Shown here piece after piece: positions 1-6,927 of a DNA stretch of 10,161 nucleotides; the first letter of the stretch is position 1, and every line of letters begins with the position of its first letter. This stretch comes from Pavlovales sp. CCMP2436. Its lineage: Eukaryota > Haptophyta > Pavlovophyceae > Pavlovales. A program made the position numbers and the translations under genes. Where the stretch lies: NCBI GenBank assembly GCA_026770615.1, contig MU631411.1, forward strand, positions 323,660-333,820. The letters are read 5' to 3'. The notes below the pieces were generated by a model. It saw only the letters and a list, made by a program, of their open reading frames with translations. It searched no databases and was not told the origin of the DNA.

Positions 1-666
1 GGCGGTGGAATCGGCGGCGGTTGCGGTGGTGGTGGAGACGGTGGGGTCGGGCTGACCGGGAGAGGCGAGGGCAGAGTAACTAGCGAGATTGTTACCGGAA
101 TTGGACCGCACTCCTGTGTTGCCTACACGCAGTGCTGTTAGCGAGGTGACACGGCCTCCTGTTGATTCTGGTATTTTGCCACGAACACCCAGATTGAGCC
201 CGATATCCAACTCTTCGAGCAAAGTCAACACTCCAATTGACGTTGGGATTTGGCCTGCAGTAAGGGATGATTCATGGAGCATGTTAGTACTAACTTTTAT
301 GCTCCGTGGGAGAGGTCCTGTGAGGAGACATGCTGACAGGGCGAGACAGTCAGTGCGCATGCCTGTGAGCAAGTTGTCGTCGAGTGCCAGGCCTTTGAGT
401 GCCATAAGACCAAAAATTGGCGGAATCGGGCCCTCCAACAAGTTGTGCAAACTATTGAGATTTGCAAACGCCCCGACCTCCGATGGAATCGAGCCGGTCA
501 GGCTCTTAGGCGCGAAGTTCAGCTGCAACGGGCAGTTGGCACCGATGCCCGAGCCCTGGTTGAGGTAGTCCACGTACTCCTGCTGCCCGACGATGGTCTC
601 AGGTGCTGCGTTGACGCCTTCGAAGACCACAACGAGAAGCGAAATGCACACGGCCCTGCGGAGCAT
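1..666 (-). CDS. Secreted plant-type leucine-rich-repeat protein, 5' part, runs off the left edge
   Basis: The frame is open from an ATG at 666-664 to position 1 (222 codons, no stop). The first 20 residues look like a signal peptide: basic MLRR, a hydrophobic core ISLLVVVF, then a small-residue end GVNA. From about residue 49 there are LRR units of the plant-type xxLxGxIPxxLG form: SLTGSIPSEVG (55-65), NLLEGPIPPIFG (75-86), LLTGPLPRSI (114-123), AGQIPTSIGVL (137-147) and VRGKIPESTGG (161-171). Such proteins are extracellular or cell-surface binding proteins; the ligand here is unknown. The spacing is irregular: several units are shorter than the usual 24 residues, for example residues 65-80 and 102-118, so small deletions or decay are possible. 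From about residue 188 the sequence turns Ser/Thr/Ala-rich and stops looking like LRR. TCCGGTAACAAT there (around 91-102) could be a 5' splice site, so the last 30 codons may be intron. The signal peptide decided the start; the frame stays open further upstream. Confidence 0.62.
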   Translation of the reverse strand, partial: MLRRAVCISLLVVVFEGVNAAPETIVGQQEYVDYLNQGSGIGANCPLQLNFAPKSLTGSIPSEVGAFANLNSLHNLLEGPIPPIFGLMALKGLALDDNLLTGMRTDCLALSACLLTGPLPRSIKVSTNMLHESSLTAGQIPTSIGVLTLLEELDIGLNLGVRGKIPESTGGRVTSLTALRVGNTGVRSNSGNNLASYSALASPGQPDPTVSTTTATAADSTA

Positions 667-945
667 ACTGGATGGCTCGGCGGTGGAACAACGGGCTGTG
701 AGCTCCGGCGGCGGCGGTGGCTCGGAGGCGGAGACGGCGGCGGATTGTGATGCGATGAAGGGGTGGGCGGCGGGCTCGGCTCGGAACAGTCTTTTTTAAT
801 AATGATTTCCTGTGATGCAAGCAAGACCCACTTTGAATCCAACATGTGAAATACCAGTTTAAGAGACGTGAGCAGGAAAACAATTGAAGAATCTGTAAGG
901 CAAGCGATGTGGGTGAAGGTTGGAGGGGGGGGGAGGGGTGCGGTG
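667..945. other. GC-rich leader region upstream of the LRR gene, no supported gene
   Basis: This stretch lies between the LRR start and the CGG tract. The minus strand is CCG/CCT-rich near the gene (667-780), as expected of a 5' leader. A more AT-rich piece with AATAATGATTT follows (790-900). A G-run (about 922-938, GGAGGGGGGGGGAGGGG) could form a G-quadruplex. Short overlapping frames here encode only Pro, Arg or Gly-rich low-complexity peptides and show no recognisable domain. Promoter placement is not visible. Confidence 0.4.
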
Positions 946-960
946 CGACGGCGACGGCGG

Positions 961-991
<31 letters not shown>

Positions 992-1049
992 GGTGCGGCA
1001 GGTGGCGACGGCGGAGGCGGCGGCGGCGGCGGTGGCGGCGGCGGCGTGG
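946..1049. repeat. (CGG)n-rich trinucleotide tract, imperfect
   Basis: About 100 bp are made almost only of CGG units with scattered GGT, GAC and GCA interruptions. Frames through it give poly-Gly, poly-Arg or poly-Ala depending on register. One Gly frame continues into the left inverted-repeat arm and ends at 1177. The tract abuts, and slightly overlaps, the outer end of the left arm. The right arm also enters a GGC-rich stretch as it reaches the window edge, so the tract may be duplicated outside the window. Confidence 0.85.
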
Positions 1050-1265
1050 TAGCGGCGATGGAGGCTGCGGAAGCGACGGCGACGGTGACAGAATTTGACT
1101 TTATAGACGAGAACTTGGGCGCGTTCGGCAGCTCAATTTGTTTGTCAGTGGTGGGCCTTCAGCATAGGCGCAGCTGAAGGTACCTGCTGGCACGGCGGAT
1201 TCACTCGCGAGAGTGACGTCGTTATGAACCGACGGCGATGAGAGACGCGGGTGGAATAAATTATT
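1044..1265 (+). repeat. Left arm of a long inverted repeat (partner at 9944-10161)
   Basis: This segment matches the reverse complement of 9944-10161. The inner block 1174-1265 pairs with 9944-10035 over 92 bp with no gaps and, by eye, two mismatches. The outer part 1044-1173 is clearly homologous (GGAGGCTGCGGA, GCGACGGCGACGG, GTCAGTGGTGGGCCT) but has several substitutions and indels. The inner block holds a hairpin TCACTC-GCGA-GAGTGA (1201-1216) and ends with GGAATAAATTATT, so an AATAAA motif (1255-1260) points inward in each arm. The arm boundary toward the interior is sharp at 1265/1266. It could be a terminal inverted repeat of a large element, or half of a genomic inverted duplication into which the retroelements came. 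Confidence 0.85.
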
Positions 1266-1704
1266 TACACATAGTTCTTTTAACGTCCCCCGACTTGCAG
1301 CCCGAAGGCGTACGGGCATGACATGGGAGGGTCAGCGCATCGGTCGTCTCATGTGCTATCTTACTCCCCGCGTCGTCTCTCCGCCACGAACCTTGCTCGT
1401 CGTCGCATCGCGCCGCCGCGATCCTGCGCATAATTACGACAACATATACACGCAAAAACCTCCGTATAGCCTGAACCGTACTATGCTGTACCCGCAAATA
1501 CGGGTACAGCCTAGCACGTGGCGTGGTGTGTGACTGTGTGTAGGCTATCCTATTCCTTGTCTTAGGAAGGGTGCGGCTCCGCGCTGTCTGGGCGGGGCAG
1601 CGGCCTTGCCCTGTGTGTTTCTGCTGGTTTTTGTTCTAGTGTAAGTTTCTAGTTAAACGTCATTCCCCGGGAGGATCTCACTGGATTTAAGTGTTGAAAA
1701 ACAC
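1266..1704. other. 3' flank of the retroelement, no supported gene
   Basis: This 440-bp interval lies between the left arm and the small frame ending at 1705. I see no coding frame with a recognisable product, no tRNA and no poly(T) run on the plus strand that would mark a minus-strand poly(A) tail. It is GC-rich with pyrimidine-rich patches. Two hairpins (1485-1510 and 1681-1714) are the clearest structure. By position it is probably 3' untranslated sequence of the minus-strand retroelement or older flanking DNA. Confidence 0.4.
1485..1510. other. Perfect 10-bp stem hairpin
   Basis: GCTGTACCCG, a 6-nt loop CAAATA, then CGGGTACAGC: a perfect 10-bp stem with no mismatches. It lies in the presumed 3' region of the retroelement, about 220 bp inside the left arm. 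No T-run follows it on either strand, so a bacterial-type terminator is not supported. Function unknown. Confidence 0.7.
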
Positions 1705-1714
1705 TCAGATCCAG
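1681..1714. other. 34-nt two-part hairpin near the retroelement 3' end
   Basis: On the plus strand, CTGGATT and GATCCAG form the outer stem (one T-G pair). A 2x2 internal loop TA/CA follows, then the inner stem AGTGTT/AACACT closed by GAAA. On the minus strand, the sense strand of the retroelement, the inner loop reads TTTC. Stem-loops near the 3' end are recognised by the reverse transcriptase in several LINE families, so this is a candidate recognition hairpin. That role is inference from position only. Confidence 0.6.
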
Positions 1715-1962
1715 GGAATTACCCCGAGCACACGGATACCGTCCCCACCGCTGATCAGTTCAGCCATACGATGATCGACGACTGACGAAGCTCGACTGGC
1801 ACGCTGACCGATCTCCACTGCTCTCCCTCGCGTCGTCTGAAAATGCAGCACCGTCTGCGAGCGCAGCCAACCTTCGCGCATCGCAAACATTACTTCCTCG
1901 CTAGCCTGGCTCGCATATGTTGAGATTTTTGCCCGGGGGCAAAACACACAAATATACGCGGC
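1705..1962 (-). CDS. Small open frame of unknown function in the 3' flank
   Basis: An open frame of about 86 codons begins right after a TAA (1965-1963) and ends in VLGVIPWI-stop at 1705. It has no ATG near its beginning: the first possible starts are a GTG at 1947 and an ATG about 20 codons later. Composition is protein-like (QASEEVMFAMREGWLRSQ, then VEIGQRASRASSVVDHRMAE), not the Pro/Thr-rich bias of the neighbouring tail. It could be an exon remnant or chance. I do not recognise it. Confidence 0.2.
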   Translation of the reverse strand, partial: AAYICVFCPRAKISTYASQASEEVMFAMREGWLRSQTVLHFQTTRGRAVEIGQRASRASSVVDHRMAELISGGDGIRVLGVIPWI

Positions 1963-2234
1963 TTATTTGCTGGCCCATTCTATCCCACCCTTTGACGAGG
2001 GTGGGCCTCGGGCGCAAGACTTTGGGTTGCGAGGTGTGACGGGCTTGCTGGCTCATGCTTGGTTTTAGGTTTTTTTGTCGCCCGAGTGGTGTGACAGCGT
2101 GGGTGACTGGCCGGTTTCAAGGGCCCGTTTGGTTGCTGAGCGCAGTGTGCGTGAGTGGTGCATGAATATGACGGACTTGTCTGGATCAGTGCGTGCATGC
2201 GTGACGGGCCTGCTGCGGATTCGTGGTTTATGGC

Positions 2235-2310
2235 GGGACTGGCTGCTCCTGTTTTGGGTTCGGTGGGACTGGCTGCTCCTGTTTTGGGTTCGGTGGGACT
2301 GGCTGCTCCT
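2235..2310 (-). repeat. 30-bp tandem repeat, 2.5 copies, coding GAASPTEPKT
   Basis: The unit starting GGGACTGGCTGCTCCTGTTT is repeated at 2235, 2265 and 2295, the last being partial. The copies are essentially identical, so this expansion is younger than the diverged 69-bp array. It lies in the Pro-rich tail and keeps frame (ten residues per unit). Confidence 0.93.
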
Positions 2311-2524
2311 GGGTGTAATGAGGTTTTGGTTCGAGACGGTCTATGGATGCGTTTTTCCACGTTTGATGTGCGTAAGCAATGCTGGCCTCGGCTGGGCCTG
2401 GGGGTGGGCTTCGGCTGCATGGAGGGTATGGTCGTGTTTACACCTGTTAATGAATCTTCATTATTCGTAGGTTGGTTGCGCATCAGGCATTTTCGTTTGG
2501 CAGGGGTGGTCAGTGCACTGGTGT

Positions 2525-2998
2525 CCGTTGGGGGTATGGGCTCTTGCTGTATAGGTGGTATGGCCGTTGGGGATATGGGCTTATACTGAGCGATGCTGAC
2601 CGTTGGAGGTATAGGCTCATACCGCAGAAATGGTATAGCTGCTGGTGCTTCGATTTGGGCGATGCTGTCCGTTAGGGGTATGGGCTCATACTGCATAGGT
2701 GGTGTGGCCGCTTGGTGCTTCGTTTTGGGCGATGCTGTCTGTTGGGGATATGGGCTCATACTGCATAGGAGGTAAGGCTGATGGTCCATTGTTCTGAGCT
2801 ATGCTGTCCGTTGGGGGTATGAGCTCATATTGTATAGGTGGTGTGGCCGCTGGTGCTTCGTTTTGAGCGATGCTGTCTGTTGGGGGTATGGGCTCATACT
2901 GCATAGGTGGTAAGGCTGATGGCTCCTTGTTTTGAGCAATGCTGTCCGTTGGGGGTATGGGCTCGTATTGTATAGGTGGTATGGCCGCTGATGCTGTG
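2525..2998 (-). repeat. Minisatellite of 69-bp units, coding in frame
   Basis: The motif TTGGGGGTATGGGCTCATAC recurs with G-block starts at 2605, 2674, 2744, 2813, 2882 and 2951, that is at spacings of 69, 70, 69, 69 and 69. Two shorter units start at 2530 and 2569. The single 70-bp spacing is the frameshift in the tail. Two subtypes alternate (GGTAAGGCTGATGG and GGTGTGGCCGCTGG), which suggests that the array grew by doubling of a two-unit block. A 69-bp period keeps the protein frame: 23 residues per unit. Confidence 0.92.
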
Positions 2999-3002
2999 TT
3001 TT

Positions 3003-4041
3003 GATTCAATTTTCTTGCTGCCCGCTCGGCGGTCTGGGCGGCCCACATGGCTATCTTAAACTTATACGCGTTGTATATAAATATATTGTCCTTGGTGGAC
3101 GCCGCTGATGCTTCAATTGCCGCTTCACGTGATTTGTGCATTCTGAGGCCATGGCGTAGGAGAGTGTAGTGTAAGTCGCCGGGCTTGGGTGCGTCACCGG
3201 TGTCGACCTCCTTCTTTCTGAGCTCTTCTTTGACACTTAATCCTACCCTTCCGGTGAAGTAGTCTGGTCGAGATATCATGTGTGTCGACATTGATTTTGA
3301 TTTGGCGGGTCCCAGGCTCAGAGACAGTTCCTTGCAGAGGGAGCGGTGGAGGTCGCGGCGGTGCTTTTCCGTTGACGAGCACTCGTAGTATAAGTGATGC
3401 CTTGTGTCTTGTGACTTGAGTGCTTTGCGTAGAGGGCAGATGAGGCCCATTGTTTCGGACTTTCCGTCAATGGTAATTGTAGTGGTGGCCATCGCCGGAA
3501 ATTCTGCTGCCCACTCGGCATTGTGGCGGTATGATCCGAGTATCAATCTGGCCATGTGTTTGATGTACTTTTCCGTGGGTCGCTGTTGGCCCCTAACTCG
3601 TGGGAGGCGCAGAGCCGTCGTGCTTTCTTTTGACCACATGGCTTCTACATTGGCCATTCTACCTATGCTGGGGGCATGTTTGACGGGGCCTCTCTTCTCT
3701 AGGCGATCCCTCGCAACTCTGTCTATTAGCGCATGGCGTGCTGCTCGTTGGTCGGATGTGATGATGTCTCCTGTCGCAGTGGCTGCTATTGCCCAGCAAT
3801 GAGCCGTGAGCGTGTTTTTTGTGAGCTGTACTGTGGCGGATTCTCTGTGTACTACTACTGCCTTTGAGCCCCAGTCGCTCAATGCGTTCTGCACGAGCTT
3901 TATGATAGCCGGGGGTTGGAGGTGGGGAGGCAAATCAGCCTGGCTGCGCCAGTTGTCGTCTCGTGTGGAGATGAAGAGCTGGGTCACTTTCTTTAGCACC
4001 TCTGCTGTCACTATTCTAGCTCTCGAAGCGTCATCGTGACG
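3003..4041 (-). pseudogene. Post-RNase H module with a degenerate CCHC-like zinc finger
   Basis: This is the longest undisturbed coding stretch of the element (no stop over about 345 codons). It begins at RHDDASRARI next to MITE A. Helical, charged sequence leads to WSKESTTALRLPRV, then TEKYIKHMARLILGSY, and the finger ICPLRKALKSQDTRHHLYYE followed by C (3438-3379). Zinc fingers of this C-x2-C...H-x4-C kind follow RNase H in many LINEs and are thought to help bind RNA or target DNA. The second Cys is replaced by Arg (codon CGC at 3429-3427, one base from TGC), so zinc binding is probably lost. RPDYFTGRVGLSVKEEL follows. I do not see a PD-(D/E)XK nuclease. Element B (8328-9981) carries a relative of this module with the Cys kept. 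Confidence 0.75.
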
Positions 4042-4043
4042 TA

Positions 4044-4210
4044 CAGGGGATCGCGGGCAATGAGAAACCGTCGTGTTGAGAAACTGAGCCTCTTTTTTTT
4101 GCATTATTTGTATGTAATTTAAGCAAATTTAAGCATTGTTTGTATATAATTTGCTAAGAAACTCAGCCTCAGCCTCAAAAATCGCCGTTCTTATTGCCCG
4201 CGATCCTCTG
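4044..4210 (+). mobile_element. MITE copy A, 167 bp, TA target duplication
   Basis: The flanking TA dinucleotides are at 4042-4043 and 4211-4212. The ends read CAGGGGATCGCGGGCAATGA and, from the other side, CAGAGGATCGCGGGCAATAA (two mismatches over the first 20). The centre is AT-rich. AAACTGAGCCTC and AAACTCAGCCTC occur as direct subterminal repeats. No protein is encoded, so a transposase would have to come from elsewhere. Deleting the element and one TA joins the minus-strand frame NTPGAV to RHDDASRARI without a shift. The first 17 or so residues of the long open frame that starts at 4104 are therefore MITE sequence, not protein of the retroelement. Confidence 0.92.
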
Positions 4211-4212
4211 TA

Positions 4213-5010
4213 CCGCTCCCGGGGTATTTAGAATTCGGGCTACTTCATCATCCGATTTGGTATGGGCCGCAGTGTGAGTCGCGTTCATGTAGCGTCCGTG
4301 CGCCTCGTCACGGTGTTTGAGGCTGAGTAGGCGGTCGGAGTGAGGGTTTGCATCATAGCTCGTGGGATCCCTTAACCCGTGTGGTAGGGGGTTGCGGTCT
4401 AGTTGCCATCTGTGCCAGTCTAGGCGTTTTACGCCTGTGTCATGGTCCCATCCGATGAATAGCTCTTGCTCGTGAGTCAGTGCTTGTAGGCCAGTGTGAC
4501 CGCATTGCATTCTTCGTTGACAACCGTTTGATCGCCTGAGAATGTGCACGTGAGGATATGTGCCTCTGGGGCATGTGTCGTGCCGCGGATATGGTGTGAT
4601 GGGAGTACGTGAAAGCACGCCGCACCGGCTGCTCGAGCCTCGCCGTTTCCATCAGGTTTGATAAATGAACCGTCAACCCCGACATGTGGGGTACACAATT
4701 GTGGTTTCTCCTCTGTCGGTGGTTGGTGTCTGAGTGCATGTATGAGTGTTGTGTGGCGTGTGACGAACCTGAAGCACATAGGTCTACATAATGCCGACTT
4801 GAGTGCGGGCAGGATTTCCCGTAATAATTTCAGCTGCTCCGGGTGTTTTAATCGCCTAAATGTAAGCCTATATTCCTGTGTGAACAGGGACTTGGCTGCT
4901 TTTGCTACCGCAGCCGTGTTTGCATGCATCGGTATGGTATTTTGAAGAGCAATAAGCATGTCCCTTATAGCGCTGCCGCATGTCCTGAATATGTCTTCTT
5001 CGGCTGCACT
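4213..5010 (-). pseudogene. RNase H domain of the retroelement (between the two MITEs)
   Basis: RNase H cleaves the RNA strand of RNA-DNA hybrids with a D-E-D-D metal site plus a His. Here the first Asp is in HVGVDGSFI (codon 4674-4672), followed by a glycine-bearing turn and AAGAACFHVLP (strand 2). The Glu lies in VVNEECNAVTLA (about 4515-4480). The frame then shifts by one base near 4498, and the domain continues as LQALTHEQELFIGWDHD, whose Asp at about 4447 fits the third site. The C-terminal part has TAAHTKSDDEVARI (about 4270-4230), with His and Asp in the usual order. Upstream of the domain (5010-4690) is a helical spacer. MITE B cuts the segment on its N-terminal side and MITE A just past its C-terminal end. 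Confidence 0.82.
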
Positions 5011-5012
5011 TA

Positions 5013-5179
5013 CAGGGGATCGTGGGCAATAAGAACGGCGGGTTTTGAGGCTGAGGCTGAGTTTCTTAGCAAATTATATACAAACAATGGTTAAATTTTG
5101 GTTGAAATTACTATTGAAGGGCTAAAAAACGAGGCTCAGTTTCTTAACACGACGGTTTCTTATTGCCCGCGATCCCGTG
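5013..5179 (-). mobile_element. MITE copy B, 167 bp, TA target duplication
   Basis: The element is flanked by TA (5011-5012 and 5180-5181). Terminal inverted repeats read CAGGGGATCGTGGGCAATAA inward from the 5013 end and CACGGGATCGCGGGCAATAA inward from the 5179 end. It has the same length as copy A (4044-4210) and is inverted relative to it; the two share most of their sequence, including GTTTGTATATAATTTGCTAA and two tandem GAGGCT units. It has no coding capacity. A TA duplication with CAG-starting ends is typical of non-autonomous Tc1/mariner-type elements. Removing the element and one TA joins the frame LTAI to SAAEED on the minus strand, which shows it inserted into the retroelement coding sequence. 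Confidence 0.9.
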
Positions 5180-5181
5180 TA

Positions 5182-5923
5182 TGGCTGTCAATTGTCTGTC
5201 TGTGACACTTAAGTTGGTGGCATTGCTTGCGATACGCAGTTTTGCCAAGTTTAGTACACTACAGGCACTCATTGATGCTAGGGTGACCGAAGCCACTTTG
5301 GGTTTACACGGCGGGTGGCGCCTAGGACTGGCCATATTAGGACAGGGGCGAGCTCACCCATAGGTGTTGTCTGCAGGCATGCATAGTTCTCGAATATGTC
5401 CCATTTTCTTCCCTCTGAGGTGCGTCGGAAAGACTTTTGATCGCCCCCCTTGCGGTGGGCATTGTTTTTGCCTTGGCTTGTCTCGCGGGTCCGTTTTGGG
5501 CGATACTCAATGCATGTGCCGCGAGGGCGTGCGTTGCGGATTCCACGGGTGAGTTGAGAAGGCGCAGCATGGCTGATACTTTTCCCCCGCGTTTTGGGCA
5601 CGCGGGTCCACCAGGCTTAGGCCATCGCGTTCAGGGGGGCCGCACAGGCGTTCTCTTGCTACATGGGGCCCTATTGTGCAGCGAAGGCGCGTGGCCTCTA
5701 CTATTGCTGTAAGCATCGTGGACAGGAAATTATCAGATAAGTCTGATGCTCCCATATAGTATGGTAGTATTGACGCTACGTCATGGTGGGACAGCTTGGC
5801 TACCCAGAGGGTGTGGTATGCCCCTTTGCTCGAGGCAAGGTGCACCTTTCCCATGGCCTGTGCTATCTTACTCAGGAGTTTACGTTCCTGGGCCTGCCAC
5901 TTGCCGTTGGTGGTTAGGAGGTG
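5182..5923 (-). pseudogene. Connector between reverse transcriptase and RNase H (thumb and spacer)
   Basis: After the TGA at 5926-5924 the frame goes on with HLLTTNGKW and then MGKVHLASSKGAYHTLW (5854 onward), which by position is the thumb or maturase-like region. The frame changes near 5560, after RAQNAGEKYQP. A second frame then carries LLNSPVESATHALAAHALSI and an Ala/Gln/Lys-rich stretch, up to a stop near 5337. It changes again at about 5337 to a frame holding KPKVASVTLASMSACSVLNL and ending in SVTDRQLTAI at the MITE junction (5182). Its function is not recognisable from motifs. The frame order agrees with two single-base indels. Confidence 0.6.
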
Positions 5924-6927
5924 TCACAGGTATTCAAAAGTTTTGTCCTTAAGCGTCTGGGGCACCTCTATGTGTGGGGACTTTGTATCCCTTGATGGTA
6001 GGCAGATGCAGGCTTTCTGGGTGGGGTTTCCTTGATCATCACTGCCTGTCTGAACTGGTGGTTTGGGTCTCCAGTGCTCTGGCAACTTAGGTAGTATCGA
6101 GGTGTGATAGCACTTCTTGGCGTTGAACTCCATGGTGTAGGCCGCAGGGAAGCGGTCTGCTATTCCTATCATGGCCTGTGCAGTGCATGCATTTTCTGCA
6201 GAGCATGCATTTTCTGCGAAGAGTGCTAAATCGTCCATGTATGCCTGGTATTTAAGAGGGTTGCACGACTTTCTGTGAGTGTGGCCTAGCGGTGGAGTCG
6301 GTTGTTAGCCACCTGGCTGCTTATCCAGCTGGATGTGAAGCATGTTCATAAATAAGCAATACGTGATTGGGCTGAGGGGCAGCCTTGCTTGCACCCCATG
6401 GAAGTGAGAACCGGGTGCTTTGATCTGCCATAGTCTGTTCGCACAAGTGCCCCCTTGCATGTCTGGAGCATGCAAACGCGTCGCACCGTCTCGAATGGGT
6501 AGCCGTGACGTTCCATTGCCTCCCACAGGGCGTATCGTGGGACCGTGTCGAATGCCTTTTGGATGTCGCAAGTGATGATGTGTAATTCTCGTCCTGCTGC
6601 CAGTGCTTCAGCTATGGCTGCAGCCATCACTGCTACGTGTTTTGCTGCTCTGCCATTTTTTCTGGCCGCAAGCTATTGTTCGGATAGGAGCTGTATTCTG
6701 CCTGCGGCGCCTAGTAGCTGTCCCGCCATGAAGGCTGCGGGTAATCTGTAGATGACGCTTTGGAGTGCGAGGCCTCTGCAGTTTGAAAGTTTTGTGGGAT
6801 CACCTTTCTTGTAGAAGTAGATGATTTCTGATGTACCCAGTTGGGTTGGTAGGATCGTTTCTTTAAGCGTAGTGTTGAGGACGTTTGTTAGGAGAGTGTG
6901 TAATTCACCAATTTGGTTTTCAAATGT
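5924..6927 (-). pseudogene. Reverse transcriptase domain
   Basis: From 6927 in a new frame come TSEIIYFYKKGDPTKLSNCR (about 6837-6778, the KKGDP..L.N.R block) and LQSVIYRLP. A TAG (6675-6673) interrupts LLSEQ-stop-LAARKNGR. Motif A, CDIQKAFDTVPR, lies around 6570-6535 with the first catalytic Asp at 6567. Motif B, MGCKQGC, lies at about 6399-6379. The frame then shifts at a C-run (plus-strand GGGG 6376-6379), and PLSPITYCLFMNML follows in the next frame. A TAA sits at 6307-6305. Motif C, AYMDDLALFAE, is at about 6244-6212 with both catalytic Asp present. FNAKKCYHTSI and FEYL-stop-HLLTTNGKW follow, with a TGA at 5926-5924 exactly where LINEs usually have the YLG motif. All three catalytic Asp are intact, so decay came through stops and frameshifts. 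Confidence 0.92.
6185..6220 (-). repeat. 18-bp tandem duplication just after the YMDD motif
   Basis: GCATGCATTTTCTGC occurs at 6185-6199 and again at 6203-6217, giving two 18-bp units. On the minus strand it encodes AENACS-AENACT directly after AYMDDLALF. A six-residue in-frame duplication beside the catalytic site is unusual. It fits replication slippage in a copy that was already dead, or a lineage-specific insertion. Confidence 0.85.

Larger units (their letters stand above)
1980..3002 (-). pseudogene. Repetitive Pro/Thr-rich C-terminal tail of pol
   Basis: The tail begins with 23-residue repeats of the type PPIQYEPIPPTDSIAQN (69-bp units). It passes through a 1-bp frameshift near 2711 (GCCGCTTGGTGC against GCCGCTGGTGC in a sister unit) into the next frame. 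It then continues as Lys/Pro/Thr-rich sequence with three GAASPTEPKT units and ends at the stop at 1980. It is low-complexity and probably disordered. LINE pol proteins do not normally need such a tail, so its role is unknown; it may have grown by slippage. Confidence 0.7.

Noticed and set aside
868..1177. Poly-Gly and poly-Arg frames through the CGG tract as genes
   Set aside because: Any frame through CGG repeats is open. The extension into the left arm (MEAAEATATVTEF) is not kept in the same way in the right arm.
1681..1714. Histone-mRNA type 3' stem-loop (6-bp stem, TTTC loop on the minus strand)
   Set aside because: The stem sequence does not follow the histone consensus, there is an extra outer stem, and no histone gene lies upstream.
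2075..2589. Plus-strand open frames across the repeat tail (Trp/Leu/Val-rich)
   Set aside because: They are antisense to the Pro-rich repeats and stay open only because the repeat units lack stops in those frames.
2235..2998. CRISPR-like array
   Set aside because: Units are contiguous, coding and of one sequence type, without unique spacers, and the context is eukaryotic.
4042..5181. Composite transposon: RNase H segment carried between two MITEs
   Set aside because: Each MITE has its own TA duplication, and the pol frame runs through both insertion points, so the middle segment is native to the retroelement.
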